Source: DAOUBP01 sp034432655 (GTDB lineage: Bacteria; Chloroflexota; Anaerolineae; CG2-30-64-16). From it: a DNA stretch of 64,000 nt. Made by a program: the position numbers and the translations under genes. The stretch covers positions 30,082-94,081 of the forward strand of contig DAOUBP010000086.1 in the NCBI GenBank assembly GCA_034432655.1, in the 5' to 3' direction. The first letter of the stretch is position 1; the number at the start of each line of letters is the position of its first letter. Shown here one piece after another: positions 46,065 to 54,283 of the stretch. The notes under the pieces were generated by a model that was not told the origin of the DNA, searched no databases, and saw only the letters and a list, made by a program, of their open reading frames with translations.

Positions 46065-47012
46065 GTGACGGAACTCGTTGACATCCTGTTGCCCATTTTT
46101 GCGGTCGTCGCGTCCGGCGCCGTGTTGCGTCGGACAGGGTTCGTCCCGGCCGGGTTTTTCCACCAGACAAACCGGCTGGTCTATTGGGTGGCCATCCCTT
46201 GCTACCTGTTCTATAAGACAGCCGAGGCGACCATCGAGGGCGCGGCCGCAGCACGCGTCTTCCTGGTCATCCTGGCCGGGATGTTAGGCACCCTGGCCCT
46301 GGGCTACGGCGTGGCGTGGCTGCGAAAACTGCCGCGGCGGGCAACCGGCGCGTTTGTCCAGGGGGCTTATCGGGGCAACCTGGCTTATGTGGGGTTGCCG
46401 GTGGTGCTACTGGCGTTTGCATCGGACAGCAGGCATTTGGTGCAGGATGTGCCTTCGCTGGCGGTGTTGGCCATCGCTTTGATGATCCCGATCTACAACC
46501 TGGCGGCGGTGCTGGTATTGGTGGCCGGCCAGGAGGCGGACGGCCGGCAGTGGGGCACTCGCCTTCGTCAATTGGGGGGGCGGCTGGCCACCAACCCCTT
46601 GCTCTTATCATGTGTTGCCGGGCTGATCGTCCTGGCCTGCGGATGGAAGTTGCCAGCACCGGTACGCCGTACTTGCGAAACCGTCGGCGCGATGACGACG
46701 CCATTGGCGCTGATGGGCATCGGTTCTGCGCTGACCTTCCGCCATTTGCGCGATCGCTGGCAGGATGCCGGGCTGGTCGCGTTGCTCAAACTCGTGGCTT
46801 CCCCTCTGATCGGCCTTTGGGCGGCCGCGCGCCTGGGGCTCAGCCCGGCCGAATTGCGCATGGCGCTGATCTACCTGGCGAGCCCCACGGCGACTGCCTC
46901 CTACGTGATGGCGCAGCAGTTGGGTTCAGACGAAGCGCTGGCGGCCGACATCGTGGTATTGACGACCGTCCTGGCCTTCCCCGCGTTAAGTGTCGTCCTG
47001 GTACTGACGTAA
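46065..47012 (+). CDS. AEC-family transporter
   Basis: A 315-residue protein with about ten helices and the auxin-efflux-carrier pattern: TELVDILLPIFAVVASGAVL at the start, an early FFHQTNRLVYWVAIPC, GAYRGNLAYVGLPVV in the first half, and MALIYLASPTATASYVMAQQ near the end. Starts at GTG 46065, 16 bases after the previous stop. Members export or import small organic acids and amino acids. It converges with the SDR gene, leaving only 14 bases between stops. Confidence 0.9.
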   Translation: MTELVDILLPIFAVVASGAVLRRTGFVPAGFFHQTNRLVYWVAIPCYLFYKTAEATIEGAAAARVFLVILAGMLGTLALGYGVAWLRKLPRRATGAFVQGAYRGNLAYVGLPVVLLAFASDSRHLVQDVPSLAVLAIALMIPIYNLAAVLVLVAGQEADGRQWGTRLRQLGGRLATNPLLLSCVAGLIVLACGWKLPAPVRRTCETVGAMTTPLALMGIGSALTFRHLRDRWQDAGLVALLKLVASPLIGLWAAARLGLSPAELRMALIYLASPTATASYVMAQQLGSDEALAADIVVLTTVLAFPALSVVLVLT

Positions 47013-47026
47013 TTGCCGCAGCTTTT

Positions 47027-47770
47027 TCAACTTTTCCGCCACGCCAGATGTTCGCCGCCATCCACGTGCACCACGGCGCCGGTGATGTAGCTGGCCTGCA
47101 CCAGGAAGCGTACGGCCTCGGCCACGTCCTCAGCGCTGCCCCAACGGCCCAGCAAAGTCCGGCGGGCCACTGCCGCGATTTGTTTGTCGGTGTAGTCGGG
47201 CGGCGGCAAGACCGGGCCGGGCGCTACTGCGTTGACCCGCACTGCTGGCGCCAGTTCCAACGCCAACGCGTAGGTGAGGTTGAGCAGGGCCGCCTTGCCG
47301 GCCGAATGGGCCATGAAATTCGGAAACGGCACAAAGGCGGACAGGTCAATGATATTGACGATCGCGCCATCGCCATGGGCTGCAAGGTGCGAGGCGGCCG
47401 CGTGCGCGCAGAACGCCGAGCCTTTGACCATGATGTTGTACACCCGGTCCCAGGACACTTCGTCCAGCTCGGCGAAGGGTGTTTTTTGCCATAGCGACGC
47501 GTTGTTGATCAGTACGTCCAGCCGGCCGAAGTGCTCGACCGTCGCCTCCACCAGCGCGCGGGCGTCGGCCACCAGCCCCATATCAGCCCTGGTGTAGAAC
47601 GCGCGCCGGCCTCTGGCCTCGATTTCCTTTGCGGTTGTGACCGCTGCCTCGGCCGAGGTGTTATAACTGAACGCGATGTCGGCGCCGGCCTCGGCCAACG
47701 CCAGGGCAATCGCCTTCCCCACCCGCACCGCACCGCCGGTTACCAATGCCACTTTCCCGTGAAGGTCCAT
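47027..47770 (-). CDS. Pteridine-reductase-like SDR with His at the catalytic Tyr position
   Basis: A 247-residue Rossmann oxidoreductase. TGGAVRVGKA is the TGxxxRxG cofactor motif of the PTR1/FolM group, NNAS follows near residue 88, and NIIDLS supplies Asp142, which in PTR1-type enzymes takes the place of Ser. The YxxxK motif reads HSAGK: His155 replaces Tyr, with Lys159 kept. CAT for TAT is one base change, but it may also be a fixed subfamily trait. AGGAGG before the ATG at 47770 decides the start. The gene diverges from sufR. Pterin, quinone or sugar substrates are all possible. Confidence 0.85.
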   Translation of the reverse strand: MDLHGKVALVTGGAVRVGKAIALALAEAGADIAFSYNTSAEAAVTTAKEIEARGRRAFYTRADMGLVADARALVEATVEHFGRLDVLINNASLWQKTPFAELDEVSWDRVYNIMVKGSAFCAHAAASHLAAHGDGAIVNIIDLSAFVPFPNFMAHSAGKAALLNLTYALALELAPAVRVNAVAPGPVLPPPDYTDKQIAAVARRTLLGRWGSAEDVAEAVRFLVQASYITGAVVHVDGGEHLAWRKS

Positions 47771-47910
47771 CTGATATTCCTCCTGAATTTCTCGCAACAG
47801 TTTTGCGCATGCCCTCACCGGGCACGAGTCTGCGCTCCGCATTGTACGACGCCCGGTGCATTCTGTCGAACCGGAGGGTGGCCTACTGAGCAGGGGAGAT
47901 ATTTTTGATA

Positions 47911-47935
47911 TTTTACACATGCATTTTTGTGAAAA
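47911..47935 (+). promoter_or_regulatory. Candidate SufR operator
   Basis: TTTTACACA and TTGTGAAAA face each other across a short centre and form an imperfect inverted repeat that overlaps the -35 of the sufR promoter. Its position fits autorepression. Confidence 0.4.
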
Positions 47936-47956
47936 ATCGTTGGGTTGTGGTATCCT
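47927..47956 (+). promoter_or_regulatory. Promoter of sufR
   Basis: TTGTGA and TATCCT are separated by 18 bases. The predicted start is about 35 bases before the ATG at 47997. Confidence 0.5.
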
Positions 47957-47996
47957 TGCGAGCTGTCTGATCGGCTGGTGACTTGAGGTGAGCGGC

Positions 47997-48623
47997 ATGT
48001 TACAAAGGCAGTTGTCGGGCAGTCCGGCCGGCGAAGTTTTGAGCGTCATGCAACGGCGGGGCAAGGTAACGGTGAGGGATCTGGAACAGGCCCTTAACGT
48101 GACGGCCACCGCCGTGCGGCAACAGCTCGCCTTGCTGCTGGCTGAGGGGTACATTGACCAGCAGGCAGAAAACGTCGGTCGTGGCCGGCCCAAACATGTG
48201 TATTTTCTGACCGAGAAAGGGCGTTCGCTTTTCCCACATCATTACGACGAGTTCACCAACTCGCTTTTGCGCGAGATCCTGGTGAGCGAGGGCCCGGAGA
48301 AGGTGCAAGAACTGCTGACGCGCATGAGCCGGCGGCTGGCCGCGCAGTACGAGCATGAGCTGGCCGACTTACCGCCGGAGAGGCGGGCTGCCCGCTTGAC
48401 CGAGCTGTTGAACGCCAAAGGGATCATGGCTGAGATCAAATTCGAGGAGGATGGCATCGTCTTTCACGAATATACATGCCCTTATTACGAACTGGCGCGC
48501 GAGCATCGCGCGATCTGCGACATGGAAGAGGAGATGATCGCGCATGCGATCAAACGGCCGGTTGAGCTGGTGTCCTGTTCCCTGGATGGCCACCACGGCT
48601 GTCAATTCCGTATCGAGGCTTGA
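47997..48623 (+). CDS. sufR: SufR-like iron-sulfur transcriptional regulator
   Basis: A 208-residue regulator. An N-terminal winged helix-turn-helix (about 10-80; KVTVRDLEQALNVTATAVRQ, then a wing GRGRPKHVYFLTEKG) is followed by an effector domain with four Cys (TCPYYEL, AICDM, SCSLDGHHGC) able to hold an iron-sulfur cluster, as in SufR. SufR represses suf genes when cluster-loaded. Its position 78 bases before sufC supports this. The ATG at 47997 has GAGGTG six bases upstream; a GTG three codons earlier is less likely. Confidence 0.88.
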   Translation: MLQRQLSGSPAGEVLSVMQRRGKVTVRDLEQALNVTATAVRQQLALLLAEGYIDQQAENVGRGRPKHVYFLTEKGRSLFPHHYDEFTNSLLREILVSEGPEKVQELLTRMSRRLAAQYEHELADLPPERRAARLTELLNAKGIMAEIKFEEDGIVFHEYTCPYYELAREHRAICDMEEEMIAHAIKRPVELVSCSLDGHHGCQFRIEA

Positions 48624-48648
48624 AGAAGTCAGCCACGTTCAAAACACG

Positions 48649-48677
48649 TTGCTGTCGAGCACGACAAACCATAAACT
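48649..48677 (+). promoter_or_regulatory. Possible internal promoter for sufC
   Basis: TTGCTG and TAAACT are separated by 17 bases, directly before sufC. The hexamers are only moderate matches. Confidence 0.3.
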
Positions 48678-48700
48678 AATCTAGCGAGGAGAGTACTTTC

Positions 48701-49534
48701 ATGACCGCCGAACTGGTAATCAAAGATCTGTATGTGAACGTTGAAGGCCGGCCGATCCTGCAAGGCGTCAATCTGACCGTCCGCCAGGGCGAGGTCCATG
48801 CATTGATGGGCCCGAACGGCTCTGGCAAGAGCACCCTGGCTTACACGATCGCCGGGCATCCGCACTACGAGGTTGTTTCCGGTGATATCCTGCTGAACGG
48901 CGAGAGCATCCTGGACATGGAACCGGATGAGCGCGCCAAGGCCGGTCTCTTCCTGGCGTTCCAATACCCCACCGCCATCCCGGGCGTGAGCATGGCCAAC
49001 TTCCTGCGCCAGGCCGTCAGCGCAGTGCGGGGCTATACTGAGCGGGCCAAGCGCGCAGTGGCTGAGGGCGGCAGTGCCAAGCCCATCGGCTCCGAGCTGA
49101 TGCCCATGCGCGAGTTCCGCAAAGAGCTCACCGAGAAGATGGAGAAGCTGCACATTGATCCGTCCTTTGCCCGCCGCTACCTCAACGACGGTTTTTCCGG
49201 CGGCGAGAAGAAGCGTGCCGAGATCCTGCAGATGGCGATGTTGGAGCCCAAGATTGCTATCCTGGACGAGACCGACTCGGGCCTGGACATTGATGCGTTG
49301 CGCGTGGTGGCGGAAGGGGTGAACAGCCTGCTGGGTCCCAACCTGGGCGTGTTGTTGATCACGCACTATCAGCGTCTGCTCAACTACATCAAGCCCGATT
49401 TCGTGCATGTCTTCTACAACGGCCACATCGTCATGTCGGGCGGGCCCGAGCTGGCGCTGGAGCTGGAGGCCAAGGGTTACAACTGGGTGCGCGAGAAGTT
49501 CGGCGAGCCGATGCCAGGGCAAGAGCCGGCGTGA
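48701..49534 (+). CDS. sufC: Fe-S cluster assembly ATPase SufC
   Basis: A 277-residue ABC-type ATPase of the SufBCD scaffold. Walker A GPNGSGKST near residue 36, the SufC-type segment LFLAFQYPTAIPGVSMANFL, signature FSGGEKKRAEILQM, and Walker B AILDETDSGLD are present. ATP binding drives opening of the SufB-SufD interface for cluster assembly. GAGGAGAG precedes the ATG. It is slightly longer than E. coli SufC because of an insert after ANFLRQAV (residues about 105-125). Confidence 0.97.
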   Translation: MTAELVIKDLYVNVEGRPILQGVNLTVRQGEVHALMGPNGSGKSTLAYTIAGHPHYEVVSGDILLNGESILDMEPDERAKAGLFLAFQYPTAIPGVSMANFLRQAVSAVRGYTERAKRAVAEGGSAKPIGSELMPMREFRKELTEKMEKLHIDPSFARRYLNDGFSGGEKKRAEILQMAMLEPKIAILDETDSGLDIDALRVVAEGVNSLLGPNLGVLLITHYQRLLNYIKPDFVHVFYNGHIVMSGGPELALELEAKGYNWVREKFGEPMPGQEPA

Positions 49535-49621
49535 TGGCATATGGCCGATAGCTGATGGCCTTATGTCATCAGCGATCAGCGATCTGCTGTCAGCTATAAG
49601 CTATAAGCGAGGGGAAAAACC
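49535..49621. repeat. Short GCTGAT/ATCAGC repeats in the sufC-sufB spacer
   Basis: GCTGATGGC, ATCAGCGATCAGCGATC and AGCTATAAGCTATAAGC units fill 87 bases. They can form small hairpins and contain no gene. Confidence 0.55.
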
Positions 49622-51040
49622 ATGCCTGCAACAGATACCGATCGCCAGGCGCTAGAGAGCGTCAAGAGCGAATACAAATACGGGTGGAGTCAGCCCGAGA
49701 ACTACGTCTTCAAGACGCGCAAGGGGCTGGACCACGAGATCATTGATCAGATCAGCACCATGAAGCGCGAGCCGGCGTGGATGCGTCAGCTCCGCCACGA
49801 GGCGCTGGATATCTTCTTCTCCAAGCCGATCCCGACGTGGGCGGCGGATTTGAGCGACATCAAGTACGACGACATCTATTACTATATCAAGCCGACCGAG
49901 GCGCAAGGCCGTAGTTGGGACGAGGTGCCGCCGGACATCAAGGAGACTTTCGATAAGTTGGGTATCCCGGAAGCTGAGCGCAAGTTCCTGGCCGGCGTTG
50001 GCGCGCAGTATGAGAGCGAAGCCGTCTACCATTCGCTGAAGCAGGAGTGGGAGCGCCAGGGGGTGATCTTCGTGGACAGCGACACCGGGCTGCGCGAATA
50101 CGAGGACATCTACCGGGAGTATTTCGGCACCGTGGTGCCCGCGACCGATAACGTGTTTGCCGCGCTGAACACGGCCTGCTGGTCGGGCGGGTCCTTCGTC
50201 TATGTGCCGAAGGGGGTCCATCTGGACATCCCGCTTCAGGCCTATTTCCGCATTAATGCGCAGAGCATGGGGCAGTTCGAGCGCACTTTGATCATCGTGG
50301 ACGAAGGCGCCAGCGTGCATTACGTGGAAGGGTGCACCGCGCCGGTCTACTCGCAGGACTCGCTGCACTCCGGCGTGATCGAGATCATCGTCCGCAAGAA
50401 CGCGCGCTGCCGCTATACCACCATCCAGAACTGGTCCACCAACGTGTACAACCTGGTGACCCAGCGCGCGCTGGCTTACGAAGGCGCGACGATGGAGTGG
50501 GTGGACGCCAACCTGGGCTCCAAAGTGACCATGAAGTACCCGTCGGTCTACATGCTGGGCGAGGGCGCGCGCGGGCAAATCCTGTCCATGGCGTTTGCGG
50601 GTGCGGGCCAGCACCTGGATACCGGCGGCAAGTTGATCCATGCCGCGCCCAATACTTCCAGCCAGCTCATCTCCAAGTCTATCAGCAAGAACGGCGGCCG
50701 CGCTTCTTACCGCGGTTTGCTGAAGGTGGCCAAGGGCGCGCACGGTGCCAAATCCAACGTGGTGTGCGACGCGTTGCTGCTGGACGATCACAGCCGCTCC
50801 GACACCTATCCGTACATCGAAATTGACGAGGACGATGTTACGGTCGGGCATGAGGCGTCGGTAAGCAAGATCGGCGAAGAGCAGCTCTTCTATCTGATGA
50901 GCCGGGGCCTGAGCGAGGATGAGGCCAGCGCCATGATCGTGTCCGGCTTCATCGAGCCAATGGTTAAGGAGCTGCCCATGGAATACGCCGTTGAGATGAA
51001 CCGCCTGATCCAGCTGCAGATGGAAGGTTCGATCGGGTAA
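49622..51040 (+). CDS. sufB: Fe-S cluster assembly scaffold SufB
   Basis: A 472-residue beta-helix protein, the cluster-building scaffold subunit. Family segments are YGWSQPENYVFKTRKGLDHE at the N-terminus, GCWSGG-like ACWSGGSFVYVPKGV, VEGCTAPVYSQDSLH with a conserved Cys, and the late SEDEASAMIVSGFIEPMV. Length is standard. GAGGGG precedes the ATG. It forms the SufBC2D complex with the flanking sufC and sufD products. Confidence 0.98.
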   Translation: MPATDTDRQALESVKSEYKYGWSQPENYVFKTRKGLDHEIIDQISTMKREPAWMRQLRHEALDIFFSKPIPTWAADLSDIKYDDIYYYIKPTEAQGRSWDEVPPDIKETFDKLGIPEAERKFLAGVGAQYESEAVYHSLKQEWERQGVIFVDSDTGLREYEDIYREYFGTVVPATDNVFAALNTACWSGGSFVYVPKGVHLDIPLQAYFRINAQSMGQFERTLIIVDEGASVHYVEGCTAPVYSQDSLHSGVIEIIVRKNARCRYTTIQNWSTNVYNLVTQRALAYEGATMEWVDANLGSKVTMKYPSVYMLGEGARGQILSMAFAGAGQHLDTGGKLIHAAPNTSSQLISKSISKNGGRASYRGLLKVAKGAHGAKSNVVCDALLLDDHSRSDTYPYIEIDEDDVTVGHEASVSKIGEEQLFYLMSRGLSEDEASAMIVSGFIEPMVKELPMEYAVEMNRLIQLQMEGSIG

Positions 51041-51077
51041 CGCGGAGACGCGGGGATGCGGAGACACGGAGAGAAAT

Positions 51078-52379
51078 ATGACAACTGACGTACTGACAGT
51101 GACGCATGACACGCCGGTGGAAAAGCTGTCGTCGGCGAAAAACGAACCGGAGTGGATGTTGGATATCCGGCGCAAGGCGTGGCGGTTTTTTGAGGAAATT
51201 CCCTGGCCGACGGGCACCGAGGAGACGTGGCGGCGCACCAAACTAACCGGGTTCAAACTGGAAGACTACACCCCCCTGACAGGAGCCGAGGCTTCAACGA
51301 CATTGCCGGACGAGGTCGCCAAAAGCCTTTCCGAGGTCGAGAGCGTCGGCAACCTGGCGTTCGTGGATGCGGGGTTGGCGCTGCGTGAACTGGACGAGGC
51401 GTTGGAGCGCCGGGGCGTCATCTTCACCAGCCTGGACGACGCGATCCGGCGCTACCCGGAGCTGGTGCAGAAATACTTCAACAGCGTCGTGGCCATTGAC
51501 GAAAACAAGTTCAGCGCGTTGCACTATGCGCTGTGGAACAGTGGCACTTTCGTCTATGTGCCGCGCAACGTGATCATCGAACGGCCGCTGCAGGTTGTGA
51601 TCGGTCAGCGCGCCGGCAAACATGCCGGCCTGCACCATACCGTCGTGGTGACCGAAGAAGGCGCGGCGGTGACCGTGGTGGAGGACTTCGTCGGTGCCGA
51701 CGGCGGCATGACCAACAGCGTGGTCGAGCTGGCCCCTGGCCGCAACAGCCAGGTCCACTACCTGCACCTGCAGAACCTGGCCGAGACCGCCTGGAACTTC
51801 AGCACGCAGCGGATGCAACTGACCCGGGACAGCTTGCTGCGCTATTTCATCGGCTCCTGGGGCAGCCGGCTGACCAAGGCCTGGATCAACATGGAGCTGA
51901 ACGAACAAGGTGCAAACGGTGAGCTGTTGGGGTTGTACTTCCCCGGCGGCCGACAGCACCTGGATCATCACACCAACCAGCTCCATAAGGCGCCCCACAC
52001 CACCAGCGACCTGTTGATCAAGGGCGCGCTGAAGGATCGCGCGCGGTCGGTGTACCAGGGTTACATCAAGGTCTATCCGGGCGCGCAGAAGACCAACGCC
52101 TATCAGGCCAACCGCAACCTGATGCTGAGCAAGCAGGCGCGCGCCGACAGCATCCCGGGCCTGGAGATCGAGGCGGATGACGTTCGCTGCACGCACGGCG
52201 CCACCGCCGGCCAGATCCCGGATGAATACATCTTTTATCTGATGGCGCGCGGCATAGATCGCACCAACGCTGAGCGCATGATCGTTCAAGGCTTCTTCGA
52301 AGAGGTCCTGAATCGCATCCCGGTCGAGGGCGTGCGCAACAAGCTGGAAGTCGAGATCGCGCGCAAGCTGGGGTTGTGA
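51078..52379 (+). CDS. sufD: Fe-S cluster assembly protein SufD
   Basis: A 433-residue SufB paralogue. The N-terminal helical part (EWMLDIRRKAWRFFEEIPWP) precedes a beta-helix that ends with HHTNQLHKAPHTTSDLL and ARGIDRTNAERMIVQGFFEEV. The conserved His of SufD appears to lie in HLDHHTNQ. GGAG precedes the ATG. The 37-base spacer from sufB is made of GGAGACGCGG-like repeats. Confidence 0.96.
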   Translation: MTTDVLTVTHDTPVEKLSSAKNEPEWMLDIRRKAWRFFEEIPWPTGTEETWRRTKLTGFKLEDYTPLTGAEASTTLPDEVAKSLSEVESVGNLAFVDAGLALRELDEALERRGVIFTSLDDAIRRYPELVQKYFNSVVAIDENKFSALHYALWNSGTFVYVPRNVIIERPLQVVIGQRAGKHAGLHHTVVVTEEGAAVTVVEDFVGADGGMTNSVVELAPGRNSQVHYLHLQNLAETAWNFSTQRMQLTRDSLLRYFIGSWGSRLTKAWINMELNEQGANGELLGLYFPGGRQHLDHHTNQLHKAPHTTSDLLIKGALKDRARSVYQGYIKVYPGAQKTNAYQANRNLMLSKQARADSIPGLEIEADDVRCTHGATAGQIPDEYIFYLMARGIDRTNAERMIVQGFFEEVLNRIPVEGVRNKLEVEIARKLGL

Positions 52380-52394
52380 ATTGGCAGATCGGGA

Positions 52395-52560
52395 AATTGA
52401 TCAGTTGGTATGTGGTAGACTGGTAAACTGGTGTGCCGGTTACCAGTCTCAGGAGATCACAAATCACACGCAAAGACGCCAAGACGTCAAGGTAGAAATA
52501 AGAACTCTTTGCGTTTTTGGCGGCTTTGCGTGAGCCAAACTGTGACCTGCTGAGTCTACC
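52395..52560. repeat. Octamer and CGCAAAGACG-type inverted repeats before the sulfurtransferase
   Basis: TGGTAGACTGGTAAACTGG octamers come first, then CACGCAAAGACGCCAAGACG facing TTGGCGGCTTTGCGTG. The second pair can form a long imperfect hairpin. Confidence 0.6.
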
Positions 52561-52585
52561 GAGTTACTTCACCGGGAGCAGACCT

Positions 52586-53440
52586 ATGACCGATAAAGGC
52601 TACGCTTATCCTGAAAAGGTTGTGACCACGCAGTGGGTGGCGGATCACCTGAACGATCCTGGTGTGCGCATCGTTGAGTCCAACGAGGATGTCCTGCTTT
52701 ACTCCCGCGGCCATATCCCGGGCGCGGTACAGATAGATTGGGTTGCCGATTTGAACGATCCGATCACCCGAGATTATCTCAACAAGGCGCAATTCGAGGA
52801 CCTGATGTCGCGCAATGGCATCGCCAACGATACTTTTGTGGTGTTCTACGGCGACAAAAACAACTGGTGGGCCTGCTACGCGCTATGGATCTTCGAGTTG
52901 TTCGGCCATACCCATACCGCCATCATGGACGGCGGCCGGCTCAAGTGGGAGAAGGAAGGCCGGCCGATGACCAAGGAAGTGCCGACCTATCCCCGCACCG
53001 AGTATCGCGCGCAAGATCGAGCTGACTACAAGATCCGGGCCTTCCGGGACGATGTGCTGGCCCATATCAACGCGGGCCGGCCGCTGGTAGATGTGCGCAG
53101 CCCGGACGAATATAGCGGCAAGCTTTATCACATGGAAGGATATCCCCAGGAGGGAGCGCTGCGTGCCGGGCACATCAAAGGTGCGGTCAACGTCCCCTGG
53201 GCACGGGCTGCGAATCCGGAGGACGGCACGTTTAAGTCCGCCGACGAGCTACGCAAGATCTACGAGGTGGAACAGGGGCTTAAGCCCAGCGACAACGTCA
53301 TCGCCTACTGTCGGATCGGCGAGCGCTCGAGCCATACCTGGTTTGTTTTGAAGTATCTGTTGGGTTATCCCAATGTGCGGAACTACGACGGCAGTTGGAC
53401 GGAATGGGGGAACCTGGTGGGCGTGCCGATCGAGCGGTGA
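52586..53440 (+). CDS. Thiosulfate/3-mercaptopyruvate sulfurtransferase
   Basis: A 284-residue tandem rhodanese. The N-terminal inactive domain has ESNEDVLLYSRGHIPGAV; the C-terminal domain has LVDVRSPDEY, AGHIKGAVNVPW and active-site loop CRIGERS with Cys near 235. It transfers sulfane sulfur to thiols or cyanide. It lies inside the suf locus between sufD and sufU, so it may supply sulfur to cluster assembly. GGGAGCAGACCT precedes the ATG at 52586. No signal peptide is seen. Confidence 0.93.
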   Translation: MTDKGYAYPEKVVTTQWVADHLNDPGVRIVESNEDVLLYSRGHIPGAVQIDWVADLNDPITRDYLNKAQFEDLMSRNGIANDTFVVFYGDKNNWWACYALWIFELFGHTHTAIMDGGRLKWEKEGRPMTKEVPTYPRTEYRAQDRADYKIRAFRDDVLAHINAGRPLVDVRSPDEYSGKLYHMEGYPQEGALRAGHIKGAVNVPWARAANPEDGTFKSADELRKIYEVEQGLKPSDNVIAYCRIGERSSHTWFVLKYLLGYPNVRNYDGSWTEWGNLVGVPIER

Positions 53441-53445
53441 GTGTG

Positions 53446-53628
53446 TAGATTGGTAGGTTGGTAGACTGGTAGATTGGTAGAATGACGGGTTGCTTTACCA
53501 GCTTACCAGTTTACCAACTTACCAACTTACCAGTTTACCAGTTTACCAGCTTACCAGCTTACCAGCTTACCAGCTTACCAGCTTACCAAGTCCCAACTCC
53601 CCAATTTACCATTTTACCATTTTACCGA
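53446..53628. repeat. Octamer repeat array with inverted halves
   Basis: The left part repeats TTGGTAGA/CTGGTAGA units, the right part repeats AGCTTACC, AGTTTACC and AACTTACC at least 13 times. The halves are reverse complements and could fold into a long slippery hairpin. Confidence 0.85.
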
Positions 53629-53634
53629 TATACT
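53605..53634 (+). promoter_or_regulatory. Possible promoter giving leaderless sufU
   Basis: TTTACC and TATACT are separated by 18 bases. The -10 ends six bases before the ATG at 53641, where no ribosome-binding site exists. Confidence 0.4.
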
Positions 53635-53640
53635 ACTGAC

Positions 53641-54036
53641 ATGGATCGCCAAGCACAGATTGAATTCATCCTGGATCATTACGAGAACCCGCGGCATTAC
53701 GGGCCGCTAGAGGACCCAACGGTTGTTCAGAAGGGAGGCAACCCAGGCTGCGGCGACATCGTGACCTTCTACTTGAAGGTGGACGGCGAGGGCCGCATCA
53801 GTGCCATCTCATTTGAGGGGGAGGGCTGTACCATCAGCCAGGCTGCGGCATCCCTGGTCACCGAGATGTTCACCGGCAAGACCCTGGCCGATGTCGAGGG
53901 GACATCGGCGGATGTCATCCTGGATATCCTGGGCCGCGAGCTGGCCAGCACGCGGCTCAAATGCGCCACGTTGGGACTGAACACCACCAAAGAAGCGGTG
54001 CGGGCCCTTAAGAGAAGGCAAGAGGAAGTTTTATAA
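53641..54036 (+). CDS. sufU: Fe-S/sulfur relay protein SufU, copy 1
   Basis: A 131-residue IscU/SufU-fold protein. The three conserved Cys are in NPGCGD (Cys about 37), GEGCTIS (about 62) and RLKCATL (about 105), with the conserved Asp after the first. The segment between the second and third Cys is short, closer to IscU than to B. subtilis SufU. It probably takes sulfur from SufS by zinc-ligand exchange. Upstream is an octamer repeat array and a -10-like box directly before the ATG, with no ribosome site. A second copy follows sufS. Confidence 0.93.
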   Translation: MDRQAQIEFILDHYENPRHYGPLEDPTVVQKGGNPGCGDIVTFYLKVDGEGRISAISFEGEGCTISQAAASLVTEMFTGKTLADVEGTSADVILDILGRELASTRLKCATLGLNTTKEAVRALKRRQEEVL

Positions 54037-54057
54037 AAGGGGTGTATTCAGCAATAC

Positions 54058-54269
54058 CCGGTTTTGAAACTGCGTGAGGTGCGACAATTCTCGAACGGCT
54101 GGGCTTCGTTGAGGTGAGATGGCGCGGTTCGCATCGGCAGTATCGCCATCCTGATGGTCGAGGCACCACCGTGCCGTTTCACGAAGGGCGCGATACTTCG
54201 CCGATTCTGTTGCGGCAGATCGCTAAGGATATCGGTCTTTCGGTCAAAGAGTTGCTGAAATACAGCTAA
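54058..54269 (+). pseudogene. Remnant of a HicA-like toxin gene
   Basis: From 54081 the frame reads ATILERLGFVEVRWRGSHRQ, then YRHPDGRGTTVPFHEG and LLRQIAKDIGLSVKELLKYS, which matches the HicA mRNA-interferase pattern, including the GSH catalytic His and the C-terminal ISVEEFL-type end. The start is missing: PVLKLREV, resembling the HicA N-terminus, lies in a different frame just upstream, and a TGA precedes 54081 in frame. No HicB partner is present. I read it as a decayed gene between sufU and sufS. Confidence 0.7.
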
Positions 54270-54283
54270 TCTGAGGTGCAGTC

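Noticed and set aside
53482..53640. N-terminal extension of SufU made of PAYQLTSL repeats
   Set aside because: The repeated peptide is translation of the octamer array; family alignment starts at the ATG at 53641.
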